From contig BTPG01000003.1 of NCBI GenBank assembly GCA_036245525.1, positions 163,118,760 to 163,182,759 of the forward strand: a DNA stretch of 64,000 nucleotides, read 5' to 3'. The position numbers were made by a program, and so were the translations under genes. How positions within the stretch are numbered: the stretch's first letter is position 1; every line of letters starts with the position of its first letter. The DNA comes from Semisulcospira habei (lineage: Eukaryota > Mollusca > Gastropoda > Semisulcospiridae). Of this stretch, positions 30,239 through 41,982 are shown piece after piece. The notes under the pieces are model-generated. The model worked only from the letters and a program-made list of their open reading frames with translations. It did not search any database and was not told the DNA's origin.

Positions 30239-33007
30239 ACAAAAAGCACCCAGAAGAGTCCCCCCAAAATTCAGAGTCCTACTGCTCAGTAGCACAGTAG
30301 ACTGTTCAGGTTACACAGTTGCAGAGTTGATAGAAACACAGCAAAACCATGCCGAGTGTGTACCCCACTTGCTGTCGCCATCCGTGCATGCTACTGTCAA
30401 CTTCTCCATGCAGCTCAAACCTTTACCGCCGGACAAGCTCACTGACTTTTAGAATAGACAGATCTATCTATCTATCCCGTAGTCTTGCCCACCGTTGGGG
30501 CACCACTGATGACTTGGCAACCAGCTCCCTCCATTCCACTCTGTTTTCTGCCATTCTTAGTGTGTCGCTCAGCTTCAGTCCTGTCCACTCTTAGATATTG
30601 TCCTCCCATCTTTTTCTCTGTCTTCCTCTCCTTCACCGTCCTTGCACAGTGCCTTGCAGGATTGTCTTGGCAAGCCTTGCTGATCGCGTGACATGCCCAT
30701 ACCACTTCAGTTTGTGTTTTTTCACAATGGCTAATAGGTCTTCATAGGACCCGATGGCTTGCCTGATTCTGCTTCCCACTTCCTCGTTCATGATGTGATC
30801 TCTGTATGAAATGCCAAGCAGCCTTCGAAAACATCTCATTTCAGTGGCTTGTATCCTCCTTTCGAGGTCTGCTGTGAGGGTCCATGACTCACAGGCATAT
30901 AAGAACACTGAGATGACTAATCTTGGAGCAGAGTATGATGTTTCTGTCCTACCATATGGTCATCAGTCTTGTCAGCGCTGTTGTCTGCGTGATCCTGGAC
31001 AGTATTTCTGGTTTTTATCCTTCATCTGCCACAATGGCTCCTAAGTATTTGAATTTCTTAACTGTTTCCAATTTTGGGCCTCCAACCATGATTTCAGCGC
31101 CAATGCCTCTGGCGTTATTGGTCATCAGTTTGGTCTTCTCTGCGCTGATTTTCATCCCAAACGCAATGGCTGTTCTGTCCAGATTTAGCACCAGCTGAGT
31201 TAGCTCCTCCTCTATTCCTGCAAGGCCATCAATGTCATCCGCGAAGCGCAAGTTCTCGATTGTTCTGCCTCCAATACTGACAGTTCCTTCATGATCTTTC
31301 AGAGCGTCCGTCATGATTCTTTCCAGGAAGATGTTGAAAAGAGTAGGTGAGAGCAAGCAGCCTTGTCTGACTCCGACTGTTGTCCTAAACCAATTTCCTA
31401 TTTTGCTGTTGAAGCAGACTGCACTAGTGGCCTTGTTGTAAATGTTTTCTATTACTTGATCAGGTTGGCATTGATGTTGTACAGCTTCATGGTGGACCAA
31501 AGGGCTGCATGCCACACCCTGTCAAACGCCTTCTTAAAATCCACAAAGACATGATAGAGGTCTTGCTGGTGCTTGAGGTACCTCTCACATAGAACTCTCA
31601 GGTTGAAGATCTGCTCAGTTGTGCTGTGCCCTGGTCTGAAGCGTGCCTGTTTCTCAGCTATGATTTCCTTTGCCTGTGGCTTCAGCCTGTGCAGTAGGAT
31701 TTTTAATATGACTTTGCTTGGGTGGCAAATAAGACTGATTAGGCGATAATTCTGGCATTGTTGTAATTTGTCTTTTTTCGGGAGAGTTATTATAAGTGAT
31801 TGGGTCTATGGTGTGGGCCATTCCCCTGACTGCCAGATCTTATTGCAAATAGTAAGGATCATGTCTTCTCCCCCTTCTTGGACTAGTTCTGCAGGGATAT
31901 TGTCTGCTCCAGCTGCCTTCCCTTTTTTCAGCGACGTCATGGCAGCCTCTTCTTCTTCTGGGAGGATGGGATAGTTGTCACTGTTGGTCACTGGTGGGGT
32001 GACAAGTATGCCTCAGTCCCCTGTAGCTCGGTGATTGTACAAATCTGAGCAGTACTCTGTCCATCTCTTCAGATTGTCTTGGTCTTCCGTAAGACGGTTC
32101 CCTTCGCTATCTTGAATGATAGAGCAGCGTCCTTGTTTTGCACTGGTCAGGTCTTTCACCAGCTGGTATGCTTTTTTGCTAATATTTTTATTCAGATTTT
32201 CTTCTACGTGTTTACACTGGTCTTCAATCCACCTCTCCTTTGCCTTTTTTTGTGTTTTTCTTAACATCCTGGTTAATTTCCCTGTATTGTTTAGCTCCTT
32301 CTATATCTGACTTCTTTAATTCTCGACGCTTATCACACAGATCAAGGATGTCAGCTGTAACCCAAGGTTTCTTTGCTTAGACAGATATCACGTGCAATAT
32401 TTCACTGGTAATGTCCCAAAATGCCTCTGTCAGCTTTTACAATTGATGAAGTTATTTTTTTGCGTTTAAATAAAATGCAGCAGAGAAAACGTTCGGCTGA
32501 AAGTACAAAAGCCTATTTCAGAAAAACGTGCCCTGGGTTCATGGCTGTGGACTAGTCTGTAGCAGACGAAAGCCATGAACGCAGGGCACGTTTTTCAAGT
32601 CTCTAGTAGGCTTTCATACTTTCAGCCAAACTTTTCCTCTGCTGCTGCATTTTCTTGCACAAAAATGTAATTTCATCAATTATTAAAGCTGGCAGAGGCA
32701 TTTTGAAGAAATTGCCAGTGAAAATATTGTACATGGTTTCCTGTCTATTCTTTATTCTACAGGTCACTTCAGTGGCTAAGCCTAACGATAAAGGCATAGA
32801 TGCTGTAGCTCAGTGACTGGCAAAGGTCTGAGCTGCACGGAGAAGTTGACAGTAGCGTGCACAGACGGCGACAGGAAGTGGGGCACGCATTAGGCACGGT
32901 TTTGCTGTGTTTCTATTAACTCTGCAACTGTGTAACTTGAACAGAGTTTACTGTGCTACTGCACAGTGAGACCCTGAATTTTGGGGGACTCTTTTGGATG
33001 CTTTTTG
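30239..33007. repeat. Large palindrome (arms about 400 bp) split by a LINE
   Basis: The left arm is 30239-30463 plus 32387-32555 and the right arm about 32565-33007. Matching blocks include AAAGCACCCAGAAGAGTCCC / GGGACTCTTTTGGATGCTTT, TTGCAGAGTTGATAGAAACA / TGTTTCTATTAACTCTGCAA, and AAAACGTGCCCTGGGTTCAT / ATGAACGCAGGGCACGTTTT near the centre. Before the LINE entered it was about 0.85 kb long. No coding sequence in the arms. Confidence 0.85.
30464..32377 (-). mobile_element. 5'-truncated LINE, copy B, with reverse transcriptase remnant
   Basis: Read on the minus strand from 32377: a maturase-like linker (KERWIEDQC), a pre-palm segment (LKKGKAAGADNIPAELVQ), the RT core with VRQGCLLSPTLFNIFLE and catalytic FADDIDGLAG, then FKYLGAIVADEG. 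Next comes the distal segment (CESWTLTADLERRIQATEMR, WYGHVTRS), and finally the 3' end shared with copy A and a (GATA)n tail. The open frames are broken in several places, and no endonuclease is present. The 9-bp duplication TAGACAGAT lies at 30455-30463 and 32378-32386. Confidence 0.92.
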
Positions 33008-33996
33008 ACTCGCATGCGAAGCAAAAGTGAGTCTTTGTTTGGGGCCAGTGGTCGTTCGTCTGTCGTCCGTGGTCGGTTGTCCGTGGTAAAAGCTTTAACA
33101 TTGGCATTTTCTCGGAGACTATTCAAGCCACAGTCTTCAAACATGGCCCAATGATACTTTGTGGCAAGACCTTTCTAAACATACCAATTTGAGTGACCTC
33201 TCGCAAAGGTCAAGGTCACGGGATCAGGAAATATATCAAATATAGCTATATTTTGACATAATTTTTTTTTCAAATACTATTCACAACTTCAAACCCAAAC
33301 TTAGTGCAAAGATACCTGATGGTAAGACCTTTCTGTGCATACTAATTTTGTTGATCCCTCAGAAAGGTCAAGGGTCACAAAAGCTCAGGAAATAGGTTCA
33401 GAATAGCCATAATTTGACAAAAGATGGTTTTTTTCTAAAATACTATTCACAACTTCAAACCTAAACTTGCTACAGCAATACCTGATAGTAAGACCTATAT
33501 ATGCATACTAATTTGGATGACCCTTGAAAAAGGTCAAGGGTCACAAGAGCTCAGGAAATAGGTCAAAACTAGACATATTAATTTTTGACAAGAAATGTTT
33601 TTTTTTCTCAATTACTATTCACAACTTCGAACCCAAACTTAGTACAGAGATACCTGATGGTAAGACCTATCTATGCATACTAATTTGGATGGCCCTTCTG
33701 AAAAGGTGAAGGTCACAAGAGGTCGACAAATATGTATAAAAAACTGATTTTTGATAGAATTGTAGTTATTATCAATATTTTTGCAAACTTTTCAATCAAA
33801 TTTGGCACAAAGGTAGCAGATGATAAGACCTTCCTATGTATACTAATTTAGTGGACTCATCGCAAAGATCAGGGGGTCACAGGGGTTTCACAGATGTGTG
33901 AAATTTTGAGAAAACATGGATTTTGTTGGTGTAGAAGCCATCCCTTTACTTATTGTGCAGACATGTGAGCCATAACAGCTTTGCTGTTCTTCTTGT
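33008..33996 (+). repeat. Dispersed repeat R1, copy 2
   Basis: Begins CTCGCATGCGAAGCAAAAGT and ends near GTGAGCCATAACAGC. The middle is four or five ~150-bp units, each with TACCTGATGGTAAGACC, GCATACTAATTTGGATGACC and an AGGTCAAGG(G)TCA motif. It starts where the large palindrome stops. Confidence 0.85.
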
Positions 33997-34216
33997 TATA
34001 ATTGCAGACCAGACAAACATGTTTGCCCCAGGATTTTAATCCACCATTTCATGCTGTTTTGACCTACCGGTACTTCTGCTCTTCCTGATTTGTACAGTTT
34101 ATATTGCCTGTACCTGTTCTTTACAGTGTGTCCTGAGGATATTCATAAGTTTGAGTTTGTACACTGAGGCTCAGTGCTGTGTCACCAAAATGATGTGCTG
34201 TAAGGGGCAGTGATTC

Positions 34217-34323
34217 CCCCCCCCCCCTCCCCCTCCCCCCCCCCCCCTGCCCCCCATGTTGTGTAATGATGATTCCTGCAGAAATCATTGTGACTAAAAC
34301 CACCACCGACACCCAAAGGGTTA
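34217..34323. repeat. C-run followed by half of an H3 palindrome
   Basis: About 32 nt of nearly pure C are followed by GATGATTCCTGCAGAAATCA and the terminal CACCCAAAGGGTTAA. The left H3 arm is missing at the C-run. Confidence 0.75.
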
Positions 34324-34562
34324 ACAGTACCCGTGACTGCGTGCACATGGAGGCTCAGTTTATCATTTCTACAAATATTTGGCATAAATATTTTGTTATT
34401 TCCGAAAAATATGAATGACATTTCCCTGTGCCTAGAAATGCCAAATATGAAACATTCATATATGTACCTGCAGTCATTCAGTCCATTTGGAAATAATGTG
34501 CATGACTTTGGATGTATAATGTACAATGTACATCATCCACAATGTGAATTTTTTTTTGGTTT

Positions 34563-35378
34563 TTGGCTCACATGCAAAGCAAAAGTGTGTCTACGGTCTG
34601 GGCCAGTGATCGTCCGTCCACCGTCTGCCATCCGTGGTAAACATTAACGTTGGCATTTTCTCGGAGACTATTCAAGCCATGGTCTTCAAACTTTGCCTAA
34701 CGATACTTTGTGACAAGACCTTTCTAAACATACCAATTTTAGTGATCTCTCACAAAGGTCAAGGTCACAGGGGATCAGGAAATAGGTAAAAAATAGCTAT
34801 ATTTTGACATAATGTATTTTTTTCTCAAATACTATTCACAACTTCAAACCAAAACTTGGAAGACCTTTTTATGCATACTAATTTGGTTGATCCCTTGGAA
34901 AGGTCAAGGGTCACAAGAGCTCAGGAAATAAGTAAAAAATAGCCATGTTTTGACAAAAGATGTTTTTTTCTGAAATACTATTCACAACTTCAAACCCAAA
35001 CTTGCTACAGAAGTACCTGATGGTAAGACCTCTATGCATACTAACTTAGATGAGCCCTCAGAAATGTCAAGGGTCACAAGAGGTTGGCAAATGTGTGTAA
35101 AATGCCAATTTTGGATAAAATTCTAGTCATTATCAACAGCTTTGCAAACTTTTCAATCAAATTTGGCACAAAGGCGGCTCATGATGATAAGACCTTTCTA
35201 TGTATACTAATTTAGTCGACTCATCGCAAGGGTCACGGGTGTTTGACAGATGTGTGAAAACTGATCACATTTTGGGAAAACATGGATTTTGCTGGTGTAG
35301 AAGCACCCTTTATTGTCAAAATGGTCACACATCTAGATTGGACATACACGTGAGCCATAAAGGTTTTGCCTTTCTTGT
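34563..35378 (+). repeat. Dispersed repeat R1, copy 3
   Basis: Begins GGCTCACATGCAAAGCAAAA and ends ACGTGAGCCATAAAGG, giving the copy weakly inverted ends. The internal ~150-bp units match copy 2. Confidence 0.85.
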
Positions 35379-36234
35379 TGGTTCTTGTTAATGATATGTT
35401 CGTATGTTTACACTGTTTGGTGTACTTGTTTTCAGTTTTAATTTTATATCAGTGTAGTTTTGTTGCTTGTGGTGATAGGAAAAAGTGCTGTGGTGGTATT
35501 GATGGTGATAAAAAAAAGTGCTATCGCAGTATTAATATTTGCATGGATTGTACACAGATTGTTGCACACATACCATGGCTGCCCTGCATGTCCATTTTTT
35601 TAAAAGAAAAGCCAAACTTTCCCTGTACATGTATATACAATGAAAGTCTAGATTTTCACAAAATGGACATACACTTCACTGATTTTTGCCAAATCAGGGC
35701 AGCCCTGGTAATCATCTATTACCCCCCTTGTGCATGCAGCCACCAACCCTCGGGTCGATGTTGGCCACAGGAGACCTATACACGTATGTGCACAGGCCTG
35801 TTGCAGCTGATGTTGCACGAGGACCTTTGCTTACTTTATATATCATAATCAGTACCAGATGATGATTGCACAAGGGGGTTAACGGACATATATGGTTAGT
35901 TCATGATCAGTGATGGAGATAATTGACATTTGTAGGGCAGGCCAGAAAGAAAAATAAATATGAGTGTTCTTGAAATGTCTTGTTGTTTGTGTGTGTGACA
36001 GATCGACTTGGAATTTCAAGGGTAATGCCTAATTTCCTTGGCGCTTTGAAAAGGGGGGTGGGGGGAGGGAGGGGTATGTCCTATAGTTGTGATTTATGAT
36101 TGGCATTTTGGCAGTTTCTGTGATTAGTGATTGTAGTTTGTTCATCCTTGTGATCCATGAAAGAGAGGGTCGTCGAGAAACATGAAAGACAAAATAAGAT
36201 TTTCGTGATCCGTGGATCCGCCCCTGCACACGCG

Positions 36235-36267
<33 letters not shown>

Positions 36268-36395
36268 GGCGATTCCCGCCAATTTTACTTTTAGCAACGC
36301 TGTTAGCGTATCTAGACGTGATGTCATTTCTATTGTGCTACTTCACTGTCGGAGTCCGAGAGCCTGCACGCCTTTGACGTCACGGGCGTTCTACC
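35379..36395. other. No gene seen; simple repeats
   Basis: A chance frame at 35366-35848 shows no motif. About 36005-36045 is the left quarter of an H1 element running into a G-rich stretch (GGGGTGGGGGGAGGGAGGGG). A CG/CA microsatellite lies at 36228-36267. Confidence 0.5.
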
Positions 36396-36504
36396 AAAGA
36401 GTATAGAGGCAACGCGTAGCCTCTTTTATACTCTTTGATTCTACTGAAATCGCCCCACTGCGTCCTATCCCCCAAAAGTCTCTTCTAATTTATAGAAGAG
36501 ACTT
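36396..36504. repeat. Two small adjacent hairpins
   Basis: AAAGAGTATAGAGGC ... GCCTCTTTTATACTCTTT at 36396-36436 and AAGTCTCTTCTA / TAGAAGAGACTT at 36476-36504 (12-bp perfect arms, 5-nt loop). Confidence 0.8.
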
Positions 36505-36599
36505 AAAAATGGAATTCGTCAGCACTTGATATTTAAAAATAAGCGCCTTCATTAGTGTACTTAAGGAGATATTTGTTTGTGTGTAGTGGTGTGCAACTT

Positions 36600-37380
36600 A
36601 AGGAGGGGGGGGGGGGGGGGCTGGCAACGTGCCTGACAGAACTGGCCACACGGGGCAATTGCTTCCTGCGCATGTAGTAACTTTTCCGCAAGAAATAGTT
36701 TTAAAAAATCCCTCTCTTTTTGCAATTGTTTTAGGGTGTAAAACTTCAATTTTTTGGGGTTGCCTTTTTGGGCGTTTCATTTGAGCAGCAAAAGGCATGA
36801 CAGGCGGTGTGAAAAAAGAGCAAAATCTGGGTAATTTTAGTCGACCTAGGAAGCCTTATATGGGGCATGTGCACAGTTGTATGCAGTTTTGTCATGGGGT
36901 ACTTGGTGCATTAGAGTGTTGCGGAAAACGCTAACAGACAATTTGTTTAAGAATTGCTGGAAATGCTTTTCCTGTGATATGCTCCACGTGGATTTTTTTT
37001 TGTTTTGGCAGAAAGGTTCTTCGTTCAAAGCTTTGTGTTGCAAGAGGCTAATAGAGAAGAGTGCGGGTGTGAAAATGGGGCGTAACCTAATTGCTCTGTG
37101 TGGCCTGAACTACATGCCACACTGTCATACTATAGGCCATAATGTCCAAAATCCTGAAATGGATCATAATGTTTATCTCAGACGCATGTAATAACACTAA
37201 TAACAGCCTTTATCTTTTTCATCGGGCACCTGCTGTTAGTACATGTATCAACACAATGCCTCTGAACACACACACGTTATCGCTGTGTTGAAAAGTGGCC
37301 CCGCAGAAGAAGCGGCCCGATAACACAGTCGACACTCGACGACTCTAAATCTCATGATATAAAACTAGGCCGATATCTGC
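36600..37380. other. No gene seen
   Basis: A G-run at about 36603-36620 is followed by unique-looking sequence with short chance frames only. Confidence 0.4.
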
Positions 37381-37385
37381 TAGTG

Positions 37386-37456
37386 AGCAAGAGACATACA
37401 TTCTCATGAGCCCCTCAGTGGTCGCAGGGGCTCATGAGAATCTATGTCTCTTGCAG
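37386..37456. repeat. Family H2 palindrome
   Basis: GCAAGAGACATACATTCTCA ... TGAGAATCTATGTCTCTTGC. Confidence 0.88.
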
Positions 37457-38390
37457 ATGGAACTCAACTCTTTCGGGAATGTTTTGAGCATTGTCAACAC
37501 TAATCTAAAGACTCGCCTCTCATTTTTTTTTCGCTCTTTATTCGCTTAGGATCCTGTGGTTCCGTGTGCGTGCTCAAATAACTACCCGAGTGGTTGGCAG
37601 TCTGAACAGCCTAAGTTACAAGCCGACCCCCACACCACTCCCTGTCCTTCGGTTCTTACGCCCACTGCAGTATCACAAATGATGAAAAAGACACTATGGG
37701 GACAGACACTGGACGGAAAATGTGACGCGACTTCGCGGTAGACCTATCTTAAATGTCAATGTCCAGGGGCAGATCGGGGGGAGGGGGAGGGGGGGAATTT
37801 CCAACTTTTTGTTTGGGACCTTCAACAGAAAAGGCCTCGCGACGCCAAACCTTGCTTCCCAGTGGCCGAAACTAAACAAACAACGGGGAGAAGGGGGGCG
37901 GGGGGTGGGGTGGTGGTCAAATTCGTGAAAAGGGACTTTGTAATAACATTTAAAATAATTGTTGTCCTGTGATTGGGGGGGGGGGGGGCGGAAAATCTGG
38001 ACCCCCCCCCCCACCACCACCCACCCGAAAGAAAAAAATCCGCCCCTGATGTCCGCTTGTAAGTTTATAGGGTTCACCATGTATGAGTTAAGCTGTGTGT
38101 TTTTGGGTTTGTTTTTTTTTCTTTCCCATCTACAGCCCGTAACCAAATTAAACTAAGAGAAATACATTTTGGGCCAGTTTATTTACACCTCTCTAAACTC
38201 CTAAGTGGACATGGCCCGCAATACTTCGTAATCGTGACTCATTTAAGCCCCTTCAATAACTTGAAAAAGCTCCTACAACGGGATTTATCATAACACAGAT
38301 AGTAGTGCCTGACTAGCCAGCTCACTTTGTCCCCGTAAAGGCACCAAGCTAATCAGGCACTATGCGATAATTCTCCTGCTCAACTGCCGC
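37457..38390. other. No gene seen; G/C-runs and an H1 fragment
   Basis: G-rich and C-rich runs at 37770-37800 and 37975-38015 form an imperfect G/C palindrome. About 38305-38362 resembles an H1 core (AGTGCCTGACTAGCC ... AAGCTAATCAGGCACTA). Open frames here are low-complexity. Confidence 0.45.
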
Positions 38391-38395
38391 AAAGG

Positions 38396-38490
38396 ACTTC
38401 TCAATGCTCAAAAGGCCATCGGGCCGACGTCTGCTGCCGTTGGTCCACACGCGGACCAATGGCGGCCGACGTCGGCCCGATGGCCTCTGT
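38396..38490. repeat. Family H6 GC-rich palindrome
   Basis: AAAAGGCCATCGGGCCGACG ... CGTCGGCCCGATGGCCTC, inner GGTCCACACGCGGACC. Confidence 0.85.
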
Positions 38491-38627
38491 GCACTGGGTT
38501 GATCGTTGGAGGCGTCGGGCGTCCATCCATATTTCCCGACTCCTACCCGTCGGCGAATTAAACTGTCAATTACCGCTGTGCTTTTGACGAAATGAACGTC
38601 ATTTTCCATCACGTTTACAATTCTGAC

Positions 38628-38775
38628 CCTTTCGCTGCCGACAAAACGCGAACGGCATCGCCCAACAGCAAGAGGCACAGAACCTCATGAGCGCCCGCAG
38701 ATGCGGGCGCTCACGAGGTTCTGTGCCTCTTGCTAACCTCGTTTATACCCCGTGGCCTTGGATATATGGGGTTAA
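38628..38775. repeat. Family H2 palindromic element
   Basis: Central hairpin 38667-38734 is AGCAAGAGGCACAGAACCTC / GAGGTTCTGTGCCTCTTGCT, with GAGCGCCCGCA / TGCGGGCGCTC at the centre. The ends are ACCCTTTCGCTGCCG and ATGGGGTTAA. Confidence 0.85.
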
Positions 38776-39600
38776 TTTGCCGGGTGTTGGATTTGCACAT
38801 GGGTTCAAAGACGTAATTTGCTTCCGCCCTCCGCGTCAGTTGAGAAGGTTAATATCGAGACACACATTGGCGGCTTGTTTCAGGACAGTTTGAAGTGGCT
38901 TAACCCTTTTTCGGCACTGCCCGTGGACGCAGCTTGTGTTTTTGGCTTATTCATTGTAACAGATTCAACGTTAAAGCCGTCCAAAAAAAAAAAAAAAAAA
39001 AATGTACACAAAGTAGTTTCAGCAAGAGGCATGGCACCCTCATGGCAGCCCGCCGTAACCGGCTACAGTGCTGAAACAATAAGAACAACATCATCAAAAC
39101 AACCTGCGTCCCGACTAGCAGTGAAAGGGGCTACTCAGTCTTTGAGAGAATCTTTTCGGCAAATACGTTTACAACTGTATTTTGTATTTTCGCTGAATAA
39201 AAATAACTTGAGATAAAGTATGGGAATACTCTGTGGGCTAGTCCTCCGCGTTCGATCGATTTTTGATTTATTTAATTATTTATTTTATTATTTATTTATT
39301 TATTTATTTTATTATTATTTTTTGGGGGGAGGGGGTGGGGGGGGGGGGGGGTTGGCAGTTACTTGCTTGTTCTGGACTGATTTTCTACCGCCCGTCAATT
39401 CAGTTTTCGTGATTTCTCTGCTCAATAATTTCTTCATTCCTGTTGACTTCACGGTGTTTTCAATTGTGGACGTGAACTTAGTAAGGTGAACAGTCTACTT
39501 CTTGCTCTTGTTTCTAAGTACACAAGACTTTGCCTGGGGCCTGTAGGTATATTCACAATGAATAGCTCTCAGCTCCTACAATGATTATAGGAAGCATGAA
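38776..39600. other. No gene seen; A-run, TTTA-rich and G-run sequence
   Basis: Poly(A) at about 38983-39001, then a degenerate H2 half (CAGCAAGAGGCATGGCACCC, about 39018), a TTTA/TTAT-rich tract at 39264-39321 and a G-run at about 39325-39351. Confidence 0.45.
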
Positions 39601-39623
39601 GGTCTCAGTTAACGCGCGACAAG

Positions 39624-39692
39624 TTGCAAACTGCATAAATCCACATGAGCCCCCGCAGCTGCGGGGGCTCATGTGGATTTATGCAGTTTGCA
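39624..39692. repeat. Family H2 perfect palindrome, divergent variant
   Basis: The left arm TTGCAAACTGCATAAATCCA is exactly complementary to the right arm, meeting at CCGCAGCTGCGG. The outer arm differs from the family consensus, yet the two arms still agree base for base. Confidence 0.95.
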
Positions 39693-40023
39693 AAAATCAC
39701 TGAACACGTGCATTAATGCCTCGTGCAGGCAGCTTGGTGCTTTCGAAGAGAGATCCGTCTTATGCAGGCGAAGGGGGTCGGTCGGTTGGCTCCTTTCTGG
39801 AGACTGCTAAGACGTAAGCACACCATGTTCACCGGTGAATAGCCACAGTTGCGATCACGTTCAAACACATTGCGTTACTGACTTACGGCACAGGTCAGTC
39901 CGAGTACCCTAGTACAAGTGTTCCCTGTTACCTGGTTGGATGTCATGGATCCGGATGTGGCTGGACGCGAATGAGTTAATCTACAGAAAAGTGAAGTGTG
40001 AACAAATTTTGCCAGGTTGACCG

Positions 40024-40025
<2 letters not shown>

Positions 40026-40097
<72 letters not shown>
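40026..40097. repeat. (TG)n microsatellite
   Basis: About 72 bp of uninterrupted TG. Confidence 0.97.
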
Positions 40098-40098
<1 letters not shown>

Positions 40099-40355
40099 GG
40101 TCATTACACTACTTTTACGGATTAATGTTTGGTTAAATGAAATGACGCTGCTAGTAGTCTAAATAACATGACACTGAAGTTGGGAAAGGAACGTGTACTT
40201 TACTTCTCATTCTCTTTGTTAAATTTTGTTGACGTTGTGTACTTTATTCTGTTTTACTTCATACAACGATTTCGCTGACAAAGAATATGTCAACCTGAAT
40301 ACACATGCCCAAACACACCAGATTGTCGAGGGAATGGAAAATCAGGCGGCTAGAT

Positions 40356-40437
40356 TCTTGGGCTGACGTCAGCTGCAGTGGGCCCGCGCGGCACAGCCGT
40401 CTCCGGGCCCACTGTGGTCGACGTCGGCCCGTAGACC
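40356..40437. repeat. Family H6 GC-rich palindrome
   Basis: TTGGGCTGACGTCAGCTGC ... GTCGACGTCGGCCCGTAG around GTGGGCCCGCGCGGC. Confidence 0.75.
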
Positions 40438-40809
40438 ATTGCTTAATGGGGAAATGACCTCGTCTAAACTACCGTCATTTTTTTCCCCCCGTGCAGTTTG
40501 AAGCGCTAATTTAATATACCCCGTTCTGCCCGAACTGATTAAAAGAAACAAGCGCCGGCTAGAGGTCTGACGCGCCGAGGCAATCGCTGCTGTTCAAAAT
40601 CGCTAGGCAGGCTTCGATACGTTGGACTCGATCACAAGCCGAATCCCTGAGGATCTCCTACGTCTGGGGTGCATAGTGGTAAGTAAATACGGGCCCATAT
40701 CTGCACTAGCCACTTGCATACGGATTCTCGTGAGGCCCTCCCGACACTTGGCATCTGGAAGCGGGTGGATTTGTCAACCCTATCGAAAAAAAGAGAACAC
40801 GATCCAACT

Positions 40810-40875
40810 GCAAGAGGCATAGATCCTCACGTGCCCCCGCATTTGCGAGGGCTCATGAGGACCTAAGTCTCTTGT
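40810..40875. repeat. Family H2 palindrome
   Basis: GCAAGAGGCATAGATCCTCA ... TGAGGACCTAAGTCTCTTG, a few mismatches. Confidence 0.85.
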
Positions 40876-41048
40876 TGACACCGCTTTGAATCCGCGTTCA
40901 TGGGACAACTGAGACTATGACGAATAAATAAAGATTTCAGAGACACACCGTCGACTGATATCGGTGTCACTGGCATAAAACACACCCGAAAAGCGGCTCT
41001 AATAAACGTCATTATTAGTGGATCTTGACGGGTGGGAATCATTAATCA

Positions 41049-41114
41049 CCAAGAGGTATAGATTCTCATGAGCCCCTGCGACTGCAGGGGCTCATGAAAA
41101 TCTGTGCCTCTTGT
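41049..41114. repeat. Family H2 palindrome
   Basis: CAAGAGGTATAGATTCTCAT ... ATGAAAATCTGTGCCTCTTG. Weaker half-copies follow to about 41240 (TATACTTCCTTCAGATGG, CTATGCCTCTTTCAG), suggesting a decaying cluster. Confidence 0.85.
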
Positions 41115-41240
41115 AGACAGACAGATGTTGAGGGACTCATGCTGCCTGGGCCTTTGATAATCTATACTTCCTTCAGATGGACATGATTTGTTGCAGCGCT
41201 TCTTCTAGTCCAATGATCATCTATGCCTCTTTCAGAGTAG

Positions 41241-41766
41241 AAGGTTTTTTTTTTTTTGTTTTTTTTTGTTTTTTTTTTTTGTTGCGGGACTGTTTCTCAC
41301 TGGGCCGGTGTTACACAAAAGCACGCAGGTCCATTAAGGGACATAGCATATCCCTGTTCGACAACAGTATCGCGTAAGCCTGCTACCTGTCACAGTGTAT
41401 AGGCCGGATTGTCATTAGGTGAAGGCATTCTGTGTTGCAGACTCGAGGAAAAACAAAGGTAAACTCTAGTGAACGTTTATTTTCCAGTTCGTGTTCGTAC
41501 TGTCATTTCAAGGCATGGGCGATAGCTGACTTTCAAAAGATTTGAAATTAAATTCACGTTATAAAAGAATATGAGCTTTCTGATTTCGGTTGGTACCTCA
41601 GTGACTGAAATGAAAACGTATCTTGCCTTTTGGAATCAAATCGTTACTTTACAGGTGTGGTTCGGTTTTCCCACACAAGTCTGTAAACACACCTTCAGTA
41701 GACTAAAGAAGGCTGTTCGCTATATTCTGCCCACAGTACCGAGTTGACCCCTGTCAGAATGCTATT
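41241..41766. other. No gene seen
   Basis: A T-run at 41247-41280 and unique-looking sequence. Open frames are short and unsupported. Confidence 0.4.
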
Positions 41767-41982
41767 TGTAGCCCCTTCCCCGCCGAGAAAAATATTGAAC
41801 ACCACCCAACTGCAAGAGGTATAGATCCTCATAGCCCCCGCAGTTGCGGGGGCTATGAGGATCTATACCTCTTGCTGAAACTACTTTGTATCCGTGTTCC
41901 TTAGGTGGCTGGGCATCTTTGGCGTTGAATTCACAATGATTTCAAAACAGCAATTTGCGTCCACTGGCATGGAGGGATTAAG
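41767..41982. repeat. Family H2 palindromic element with perfect centre
   Basis: Hairpin 41812-41876 is GCAAGAGGTATAGATCCTCA and its exact complement. It lacks the TGAGC step, and the centre is GCCCCCGCAGTTGCGGGGGC. The outer left is CCCCTTCCCCGCCGAG; the outer right ends GGAGGGATTAA. Confidence 0.85.

Noticed and set aside
35366..35848. 160-residue + strand frame
   Set aside because: No recognisable domain, begins inside an R1 repeat, no splice or codon-usage support.
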